From: JAKVCB01 sp963578605
Lineage (GTDB): Bacteria; Planctomycetota; Planctomycetia; Pirellulales; Lacipirellulaceae
Length of the DNA: 58,374 nt
Direction: 5' to 3'
Assembly: GCA_963578605.1 (NCBI GenBank)
Contig: CAUZEA010000026.1
Location: 1-58,374 of the forward strand
How positions within the stretch are numbered: the stretch's first letter is position 1; every line of letters begins with the position of its first letter. Position numbers and translations under genes: made by a program. This document shows positions 52,188 through 58,374 of this stretch, in pieces. A model generated the notes under the pieces. It made no database searches and was not told where the DNA came from. It was given only the letters and a program-made list of their open reading frames with translations.

Positions 52188-53840
52188 ATGGAACAAACGC
52201 AGAAGTACCGTCGGATGCAGGTTCCAACCCAGGACGGTGGTACCCTTATTGAACCTGCCTGGTCGAGTTTACCTCAAGTGGTAGCCGATAATCGCGCTGC
52301 AATTCAACAGGCTGATCTTGAAATTCAAGGCACATCCCTTGCCGAGTTGGCAACTGGAGCCCGGCGCGATTTGCTGGCTTCCGCTGCTTCCTACACGGCT
52401 GGCTACCATCGCCTGCCCTCAAAACTTGCATCGGTTTCGATGCAGGAGCTACCAACATTGATATTCGCTGGCCACCAGCCACAATTGTTTCATCTCGGAG
52501 TGTGGTACAAGAACTTTGCGATTGCTGAATTGTCTCATCTCATCAACGGGATCGCGGTCAACTTGACCATCGATGGTGATCTGTGTCGGATGGTTTCGAC
52601 ACACGTACCGACTGGCAGCTATGATCAGCCACAAATTGCCTCCGTTGATTATGACCGACCAACCCTGCCCCTCCCTTATGAAGAGCGCGCGGTGTGCGAC
52701 GAAGGAATTTTCTCAAGCTTCGCTACGCGAGTATTGGATCGGGTGGGAGACTTGATCCCCGACCCAATGGTTGAATCGTTTTGGCCAATCGTCTTAGCAC
52801 GTTATCAACACGAATCGAACCTGGGACGGGCATTGGCTCAGGCACGGCACCAGATGGAAGGTCAATTTGGCGATGCGAACGGTGGCATAGAAAGTCTTGA
52901 GGTTCCCCAGAGTATGGTTTGCCAATTGACGATCTTCCATCAGTTTGTTGCCCAACTGCTCGTCAGTTTGCCTCGATTTGTAAAAGTTTACAACCACGCG
53001 CTCCAGGAGTACCGGCAGGCACATCGGCTGAGAAACATGGCTCACCCAGTACCGAATCTCTCGGAGAGAGGGGGATGGCTGGAGGCACCATTCTGGATCT
53101 GGTCGAAAGCCGATCCTCGTCGCCGTCCGTTATTTGCCCGGCCAGGGACCGGGAAAATACTCGTTGGAGATCAAGCCAAAGAGGAACACAAAATTTTGCT
53201 CGGCCCCGGCGGAGAACTCACGTCGGCTGTAGAGCAACTACAGCAACTGGCTGAACGTGGCATCAAGATTCGTACTCGGGCAATTACGACTACTCTCTTC
53301 GCCCGATTGTTCCTGGCCGACCTGTTTGTTCATGGCATTGGTGGTTCAAAGTACGATGAAGTGACCGATCAAATCATCCGCGGTTTTTACAACGTCAACC
53401 CGCCGCGATACGCAACCATCTCGGCCACCAAGCAACTGCCAATTGAACATCCGTCGGTTACTCCAGACCACACTCGTCAGTTGCAACAACAACTTCGCGA
53501 AATGACGTTCCATCCAGAACGGTTCACTGATCTGCAGCATTCGGAACCCGACAGAATGTCGACGTTGGCCAGCATCCTTGCTGAAAAAGCGAAATGGGTA
53601 AAAACGCCCAAGACACCGGAAAACGCAGCCCAGCGGCATCAGGCAATTGTCCAGGCGAATCGTGACTTGAAACCCTTCCTGGCGGGAAAACGCGCGGCAC
53701 TCACCGACCAGTATGATCGCTTGGTCCAACAGCTTTGCGCCAGTTCTGTGCTAGACTCGCGAGAGTATGCGTTTTGTCTCTTTCCGATGCGGTCCTTAAA
53801 GGCCTTTTTACTAGACTTTCGGAAGACTGGCTTGTCATGA
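52188..53840 (+). CDS. Conserved protein with remote BshC-like layout
   Basis: The 550 residues have no signal. The order of features resembles BshC, the proposed cysteine-adding enzyme of bacillithiol synthesis: LIFAGHQPQLFHLGVWYKNF (BshC has a GQQAG-L-tract there), AVNLTIDGDLCRM, and RTRAITTTLFARLFLADLFV followed by GIGGSKYDEVTDQIIRGFYN (BshC has a PL-x2-EFLIP and a GPGE-YW tract there). Identity is low, so this is an inference from pattern. The alternative is a planctomycete-specific hypothetical protein. GAGG at 52177-52180 precedes ATG 52188; the upstream ATG at 52101 is not used. bshB1 lies at 20033 in this window. Confidence 0.65.
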   Translation: MEQTQKYRRMQVPTQDGGTLIEPAWSSLPQVVADNRAAIQQADLEIQGTSLAELATGARRDLLASAASYTAGYHRLPSKLASVSMQELPTLIFAGHQPQLFHLGVWYKNFAIAELSHLINGIAVNLTIDGDLCRMVSTHVPTGSYDQPQIASVDYDRPTLPLPYEERAVCDEGIFSSFATRVLDRVGDLIPDPMVESFWPIVLARYQHESNLGRALAQARHQMEGQFGDANGGIESLEVPQSMVCQLTIFHQFVAQLLVSLPRFVKVYNHALQEYRQAHRLRNMAHPVPNLSERGGWLEAPFWIWSKADPRRRPLFARPGTGKILVGDQAKEEHKILLGPGGELTSAVEQLQQLAERGIKIRTRAITTTLFARLFLADLFVHGIGGSKYDEVTDQIIRGFYNVNPPRYATISATKQLPIEHPSVTPDHTRQLQQQLREMTFHPERFTDLQHSEPDRMSTLASILAEKAKWVKTPKTPENAAQRHQAIVQANRDLKPFLAGKRAALTDQYDRLVQQLCASSVLDSREYAFCLFPMRSLKAFLLDFRKTGLS

Positions 53841-54389
53841 GCTTCTGGCGAACCTCTGCGGCCGAGTCGTAGCGGCCGGCGTAATGAAACCGATCGCTTC
53901 CACTGCTCAAATCTCCTTGCAGTCACAGGATTTCTTGCTTGTCTTTAAGGACCTTCGCCTCGGTGCTGGACCGTTCAACGATACCAGGGTCCTCGCTGCA
54001 AAGACTGTACGCCTGATCATTGCATTGCTCCTCACCACAGGAAAACGAAAGACGAACCGTCAGTCATCAACAGTGGCATCCAGAGGTGGAATTCCGTACA
54101 AAGAAGTGTGGTGCCGTAAAGGGAATCGAAGTGTGGTACCGTAAAGGGAATATATGGTCGGTCGTTGAAGTTCTTCAAGAAAAGTTCTGCTGGTTCCGTG
54201 GCACAAACCTGCAAAGGGTCTTCACGGGCCTCCAGTCGGCCAGCATATCGCCACAAATAACGCCGCGAACGTTTCTGCTGCGTAGTGGCGAAATGGGAGT
54301 AGTATACATTGCCAGAAGTTGATAATATTCCCGCCCGCATCCCGCGTCGCACTGGGGCGTCGTCCCGATGGTTGTTGGAGAATCGTTCG
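53841..54389. other. Spacer with a 25-bp tandem duplication
   Basis: No gene is supported. A 25-bp unit GAAGTGTGGTGCCGTAAAGG-type occurs twice head to tail, at 54103-54127 and 54128-54152, differing at two positions. A short frame from 53884 (86 residues) has no recognised sequence and is not called. Confidence 0.45.
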
Positions 54390-55064
54390 ATGTTGATCCA
54401 CTTTAGAATCGCTATCTTTAGCCTGGTGAGCATGTTGGTGCTCGGTTGTGCTGACTCGGGAACAAGACTGGATCCCGCTTTGGTGGAGCAGCATCGCAGT
54501 CGCCTGTTGCTTGCCGACGAGCCAACCGGTGCCCAGGCTGTACTTGATGTACGCGAAATATTCACCGGCCCGTCGGAGGAAGATATCCTCCATCACCTTT
54601 CTACCGATCCTCCAGAGGGGGATCCTGCTGACGAGGACATTGAATTCACGGCGGTTGATGTCACGGCTCCCGCGACTACCGAACCAGTTGGCCCACAGGA
54701 AGTTGTGGTGGTCGGTAAAATCGGCGGGATGCCAAATCCGTGGCCTGAAAAGGAACCCGATTTTCCCTGGAAAAAAGAGGTGGCTACGGTCTTCCTGGTC
54801 GACCCAGCTACGGCGGAGGAATTCGGGCATGGTGAACATGATGAGGCGTGTGATTGCCCATTCTGTGCCCGCAAGGTGAAGGACAACATCGACTCGTTAG
54901 CTATTGTGAATTTTGTCGATCCGAGCGGAGAGGTGCTCCAAATTGGCGCACAGCCACTGTTTGATCTGGAGGAAAAAGCGATAGTTGTTGTACACGGCCA
55001 AGCTCGCCTGGTCGGTGGAAAGATGCTCGTGATCGACGCTGATGGGATGTATGTCCGCCAGTAA
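54390..55064 (+). CDS. Lipoprotein with CxCxxC motif and OB-like end
   Basis: The 224 residues start MLIHFRIAIFSLVSMLVLGC with a lipobox LVLGC, Cys20. A disordered acidic region follows. The C-terminal domain has EVVVVGKIGGM, ATVFLVDPA, and near residue 148 the His/Cys cluster HGEHDEACDCPFCARK (Cys154, 156, 159), a likely metal site. The closing IVVVHGQARLVGGKMLVIDA looks like an OB-fold. ATG at 54390 has GGAG about 9 bases upstream. The HMA gene follows 60 bases later; together they suggest metal handling in the periplasm, but the metal is unknown. Confidence 0.8.
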   Translation: MLIHFRIAIFSLVSMLVLGCADSGTRLDPALVEQHRSRLLLADEPTGAQAVLDVREIFTGPSEEDILHHLSTDPPEGDPADEDIEFTAVDVTAPATTEPVGPQEVVVVGKIGGMPNPWPEKEPDFPWKKEVATVFLVDPATAEEFGHGEHDEACDCPFCARKVKDNIDSLAIVNFVDPSGEVLQIGAQPLFDLEEKAIVVVHGQARLVGGKMLVIDADGMYVRQ

Positions 55065-55124
55065 GGACATGCGTGCTCGCAGTGTTTGCTTGAATGGATC
55101 ACCTCACAACAAGGAATGGAAGCA

Positions 55125-55592
55125 ATGGTGCATAGCAAATCCGCTCTGATCACCAGCCTGCTTGTGTTGGTTGGAACAAGCCATCTGGTCGCTGAAAATC
55201 GATCAACACCACCGGCCAATCAAGTCGCAAAAGCTTCTGGAGAGGAACAAAAGGAAGCACTGAATACAGTGATCTTCGTTGAAGATTTACACTGTAAACA
55301 TTGTGCCAAACGATTGGCACGTAAGTTGTTCACCGTCGCGGGAGTGAAAAAGGTCAAGGCGAACGTCGAGCAAGATTTTGCAGTCGTGATTCCTGAAACG
55401 AAGAAAACCCTCTCGCCGCTCGCTTTGTGGGAAGCTGCCGAAGCGGCCAAGTTCAAGGTCGTCAGGATCGAGACGCCCACACAAACTTTCAATACGAAAC
55501 CGGTCGAATCGGCTGAGCAGGACACCACCTTTCGGGGCAGGTCAACGACCACAGCGAAAAAACACGAACCGACTGGCGATTTACCAAAATAG
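55125..55592 (+). CDS. Secreted heavy-metal-associated (HMA) domain protein
   Basis: The 155 residues have a signal (ALITSLLVLVGTSHLVAEN). The HMA domain reads VIFVEDLHCKHCAKRLARKL with metal-binding Cys57-x2-Cys60, followed by VAGVKKVKANVEQDFAVVIP, the normal beta-alpha-beta-beta pattern. HMA proteins bind Cu(I) or similar ions; secreted versions are unusual because most sit in the cytoplasm or on P-type ATPases. A charged Thr/Lys tail ends it. ATG at 55125 has AAGGA 9 bases upstream; 55116 is an alternative. Confidence 0.85.
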   Translation: MVHSKSALITSLLVLVGTSHLVAENRSTPPANQVAKASGEEQKEALNTVIFVEDLHCKHCAKRLARKLFTVAGVKKVKANVEQDFAVVIPETKKTLSPLALWEAAEAAKFKVVRIETPTQTFNTKPVESAEQDTTFRGRSTTTAKKHEPTGDLPK

Positions 55593-55843
55593 TAGCTTTC
55601 TGGCGTTCATCTACGAACGCTGCGAGCAAGAATGCGCCCGCAGCCTGGGTTGACTTGGCATCTTGTGCGAACCGGGAAAACAACCCTGGCGGAGGCCACT
55701 TGGCCCGCATTTTGGGGCATTTGGTCAGTATCGTTGTTTTTTAAATCGGGTCGGTTTCCGTGCATCCACCTCCCAACCACCGCTGCTGCGGTTGTTTGGA
55801 GCCCCCATCGGCACACAAGTGGTGATCAAGCCAAACGGACGGA
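55593..55843. other. Spacer after the HMA gene
   Basis: No gene is supported. A hairpin GCGTTC (55603-55608) and GAACGC (55615-55620) lies just after the HMA stop but no T-run follows it. The next 230 bases show no recognised sequence in any frame. Confidence 0.3.
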
Positions 55844-56047
55844 TCAAGTACCCTGGGCATGTCCATCCTCAGTAATTTGGCCGCGGAACTGGATGCTGGA
55901 ATTCGCGGACGGGTCGCCCAAAATACGAAACTTCAGCTTGAGTTCAAAGTCATTGAGCTGCTTCAGTTGCCAGACCAGAAACTGGTTTTCCCGGCAGGGG
56001 AGCACGTCGCAGACTCGGCGCGATTTGGTGTCCAGACGCGTAAACCC
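55844..56047 (-). pseudogene. Fragment of a DUF1080 (3-keto-disaccharide hydrolase-like) gene
   Basis: A 69-codon open frame on the minus strand has the DUF1080 core LPCRENQFLVWQ, then LNDFELKLKFRILGDPSANS and SIQFRGQITEDGHAQG (about 55850-56002). The frame then stops at 55844. The usual downstream part of the domain is absent, and the upstream part (signal, FDG...W start) is not contiguous. The stop codon of the NodU gene overlaps the first codons. A matching start piece lies at 57870-57917, on the far side of that gene. Confidence 0.75.
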
Positions 56048-56049
56048 AC

Positions 56050-57822
56050 TCACACAGCCTCTTTTATACGACTGCGGAACTGCGCTGGAAAGTTTGGAGC
56101 GTGGCGATTGATCAGGTGATGTCCAATCACGATCGCGTCCATGTCGGTTCGCAGAAAACAGCGAATCGCCTCGATGGGCGTGCGCACGATGGGTTCATTC
56201 TCGTTGAGTGATGTGTTGAGCAAGATCGGTACGCCCGTTTTCTCATGAAAATTGCTGATGAGTGCGTGGTAAAGCGGGTTTGTCCGCTGCGATACTGTCT
56301 GCAATCGCCCACTGCCGTCAACGTGGGTGACCGCCGGAATCACCGCATGCTTTTCCAGGCGGATCGGAAAGACCTTTTCCATATACGGTGCTGGCTCATC
56401 GATTTCGAACCACGCACCAACGTGCTCTTCCAGAATGCTGGGTGCAAATGGGCGAAACTTTTCCCGGAACTTGATGCGCAGATTAATAATATCTCGCATG
56501 TCGGTCCGCCTTGGATCCGCCAGCAATGTGCGGTTTCCCAATGCTCGGGCTCCAAACTCCATCGGCCCCTGGAACCAGCCAACAACCTTGCCATCCAGCA
56601 ACAAATCGGTCGTTACATCAATGAGTTCTTCTTGATGCAGAAACTCGGAAGGCACGCCGATTTCCTCTGCGGCGGCCGCGGCTTCTTCGTCTGATGATTC
56701 ACACCCCCAGTAGGCATGGTCCTGGACAAAGCTCCGGGGCTGCCCGAGTACATGGTTCCACACGTAGAAAGCCGCGCCGAACGATGTGCCGTTGTCCGCA
56801 GCGCCTGCAGGTATGTAGACATTGTCGAAATCCGTTTCCGATGTGATCTTGCCGTTGGCGACCGAGTTCATCGCCACACCACCGGTCATACCGATGTTCT
56901 TGAGGCCAGTGGACTGCTGCAGGCATCGCAAAAGGTGCAAAACAATCTCTTCAGTAACAACCTGTAGAGACTTGGCAATGTTGTCATGTCGCGAGGTCAT
57001 CTCTGACTGCGGATCGCGCATTGGACCGAGTTCTCTTTCCAGCAGCGAGCTATGGAATGGCTCAACCTTTGGCGCGCCGTCATTCCATGCCATGCGAATA
57101 CCTCGCTTGTGATGCGTGAAATAGTCCAGATTCAGTTCAAATGTGTCTCCCTTTGGAAATACCATCCTTCTGAACACTTCTGCGAACTCTGGCTCACCGT
57201 AGGGAGCGAGTCCCATGACTTTGTATTCATCGCCGTAGTGGGGAAACCCCAGATACATGGTGATTGCGGTGTACAGAAACCCGAGCGAATGCGGAAAGTA
57301 GACACGCCGCAACTCGTTCCACCCGGTTCCCTGGGCATGTGCAGTCAGAACACTTGTGAAGTCTCCCATCCCGTCAATGGAAAGAACCGCCGCTTCCTCA
57401 AAGGGAGAAATTAGAAACCCGGCCGCGACATGGGTCTGGTGGTGCTCCACACGATGGAACTTGACTTTCAATTCGGACAGATCAACACCAGCTGCCTGCG
57501 CAAACTGATCTTCAAGCCCCAGAGTCTTCGCTTGCCGCTTGAACCGATCAATGATGGCCGATGGCGAAGGCCAGTGTCGCGCAACAAACCCGAGACGTTT
57601 CAACATGTTGGCCTTCGGGTCGAATGAGATCCCCACGTGGTCAATGTCTGTCGCGGCAAGTCCCCCTTTCTCAAGGCACCAGCGAATTGACTCCGCCGGA
57701 AATCCGGCCCAGTGCTTGATGCGATTAAACCGCTCCTCTTCCACGGCTGCCACCAGTTTCCCGTCCATAACGAGCGCAGCAGCAGCGTCACCGTGGTAGG
57801 CATTGATCCCAATAATGTTCAT
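56050..57822 (-). CDS. NodU/CmcH-family carbamoyltransferase
   Basis: The 590 residues open MNIIGINAYHGDAAAALVMD, an ASKHA-type ATP-binding fold. They continue with HHQTHVAAGFLISPFEEAAV, LSIDGMGDFTS and the C-terminal GPMEFGARALGNRTLLADPR with KFREKFRPFAPSILEE. These are the marks of carbamoyltransferases that add carbamoyl phosphate to sugars or other hydroxyls, in natural product or nod factor tailoring. The acceptor is unknown, and no other pathway gene is adjacent. ATG at 57822 is used; a start at 57873 adds 17 residues. DUF1080 fragments flank both ends. Confidence 0.93.
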   Translation of the reverse strand: MNIIGINAYHGDAAAALVMDGKLVAAVEEERFNRIKHWAGFPAESIRWCLEKGGLAATDIDHVGISFDPKANMLKRLGFVARHWPSPSAIIDRFKRQAKTLGLEDQFAQAAGVDLSELKVKFHRVEHHQTHVAAGFLISPFEEAAVLSIDGMGDFTSVLTAHAQGTGWNELRRVYFPHSLGFLYTAITMYLGFPHYGDEYKVMGLAPYGEPEFAEVFRRMVFPKGDTFELNLDYFTHHKRGIRMAWNDGAPKVEPFHSSLLERELGPMRDPQSEMTSRHDNIAKSLQVVTEEIVLHLLRCLQQSTGLKNIGMTGGVAMNSVANGKITSETDFDNVYIPAGAADNGTSFGAAFYVWNHVLGQPRSFVQDHAYWGCESSDEEAAAAAEEIGVPSEFLHQEELIDVTTDLLLDGKVVGWFQGPMEFGARALGNRTLLADPRRTDMRDIINLRIKFREKFRPFAPSILEEHVGAWFEIDEPAPYMEKVFPIRLEKHAVIPAVTHVDGSGRLQTVSQRTNPLYHALISNFHEKTGVPILLNTSLNENEPIVRTPIEAIRCFLRTDMDAIVIGHHLINRHAPNFPAQFRSRIKEAV

Positions 57823-57869
57823 GCTGAACTCGACTTCCCGTTCTCTTGAAGGCACTCGTCCGACACAGA

Positions 57870-57917
57870 TCATTCATGGAGTGAGTTGCCATCAAAAATA
57901 GAAATAAAACCTTCGTC
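57870..57917 (-). pseudogene. Start fragment of the same DUF1080 gene
   Basis: The minus-strand frame ending at 57870 reads DEGFISIFDGNSLHE then TGA. DUF1080 proteins start with a GF-x-SLFDGK-x-LDGW pattern, so the TGA sits where TGG (Trp) is expected. The region before it (to 58151) is open but only its last 15 residues match. Together with the 55844 fragment it suggests one gene split by the 1.8-kb NodU region. Confidence 0.6.
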
Positions 57918-58149
57918 TGCGTCTGTCTCGAGTCCCCGCGCTGCCACACCGGCCGCAGCAGAGAGGCAGCGGCCGACGGTGGTGAGCCGGACGCATTGTG
58001 AGCTATTCGAGAGAAATGGCAAGGTGTTTCCCCCCGAAACGAATGGCACAGAATGATTCGGCTGCCCCACCGCTCGCCGTTGGTGTTCCCAGCATCTTGC
58101 GCGAGGCATGTTTATCGAAAAAACGCCCGCTAAGATGAACGTGGTTGAC

Positions 58150-58374
58150 AAATATCTGTCGAGTTTTTTCTATTTTTGGTTGGATCACCGCGGTGCAGTA
58201 GCGCGGGTTCCTGTTTTGACAGGTAAAAATCCTGGTGCAATTCGTCTGTCGGATACAACGCGTCGAGGGGCGCAACCTCGGTCACAACAGGTCCCTCGAA
58301 AACTCCCGCCTCTTCAAGCTGCTCGACCTCTCCGGGCGCCAGCCGCTGCCTGCTCCTTTTCAGGCTGCTTCAAT
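58150..58374 (-). pseudogene. msrA: Frameshifted 3-prime end of msrA
   Basis: Read on the minus strand, one frame gives GVFEGPVVTEVAPLDALYPTDELHQDF, the MsrA C-terminal part (xTEI-x-P and HQD). After the TTTTT run at 58225-58229 the match moves to the next frame, with NRNPRYCTAVIQPKIEKTRQIF (MsrA has YC-x-AVI-x-PK). Removing one T from that run would join the two halves. A TGA in the first frame at the window edge (58370-58372) makes the upstream end doubtful. MsrA reduces methionine sulfoxide. The copy looks broken unless this is a sequencing error in a homopolymer. The frame continues open to 58003. Confidence 0.7.

Noticed and set aside
53884..54144. 86-residue plus-strand frame
   Set aside because: There is no ribosome binding site or recognised sequence, and it runs through the 25-bp duplication.
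55859..56119. 86-residue plus-strand frame
   Set aside because: It is antisense to the DUF1080 fragment, which matches a family.

Overview
The window looks like chromosomal DNA of a planctomycete, probably near the Pirellulaceae. This is inferred from gene content: many secreted proteins with N-terminal signals and no recognisable enzyme domain, PQQ-like and NHL beta-propellers, a DUF1080 relic, Cys-rich and TPR paralogues, a fatty-acid desaturase, and short accessory proteins of a planctomycete style. No plasmid, prophage, CRISPR array, rRNA or convincing tRNA was seen. Most of the window is ordinary housekeeping DNA, with several small irregularities.

Layout. 1-5081 is a translation operon on the plus strand: a 7 x 16 bp tandem repeat, then infC (start codon AUC), rpmI, rplT, pheS and pheT. 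The two PheRS subunits are of the archaeal/eukaryotic type although the gene order is the classical bacterial one. 5261-11207 (minus) holds two paralogous secreted TPR proteins and fumC. 11616-13364 (plus) holds trpC and an MscS channel. 13594-17921 (minus) is a proton-translocating transhydrogenase operon pntAA-pntAB-pntB that runs into mutY. 18133-19960 (minus) holds an M32 carboxypeptidase and a small lipoprotein. 20033-23379 (plus) holds bshB1, a lipoprotein gene split by an in-frame stop, a small protein and a XerC/D recombinase.

23769-30264 (plus) holds a sigma-54 response regulator, a membrane-anchored P-loop NTPase, a frameshifted membrane-protein gene, a lipoprotein, an 18-Cys secreted protein with its own terminator, and scpA. 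30494-36259 holds an RNase Z-like hydrolase, a ketopantoate-reductase-like enzyme, a desaturase, an ATP-grasp protein and a Tat-exported NHL propeller. 36502-42552 holds ftsH, dxr (forced UUG start) and rseP. 42592-50662 (minus) holds a PQQ propeller, a 943-residue secreted protein with a KPVALL repeat, a TM2 protein, hsp20 with a clear terminator and an upstream palindrome, a hot-dog thioesterase and a beta-barrel-like protein. 51239-55592 (plus) holds a GT2 glycosyltransferase, a distant BshC-like protein, and a pair of secreted Cys-containing proteins, one an HMA domain. 55844-58374 (minus) is scarred: a NodU-type carbamoyltransferase lies between two pieces of a DUF1080 gene, downstream of a frameshifted msrA remnant.

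Connections. Translation (infC to pheT), NADPH supply (pnt) and thiol/oxidative chemistry (bshB1, BshC-like protein, mutY, msrA remnant) are suggestive links. FtsH, RseP and Hsp20 handle protein quality control. No single new multi-gene system is obvious. The strongest leads are the replaced PheRS with an added zinc ribbon, the AUC start of infC, the BshC-like protein, the MutY catalytic Asp-to-Glu change, and the NodU gene bracketed by DUF1080 fragments.
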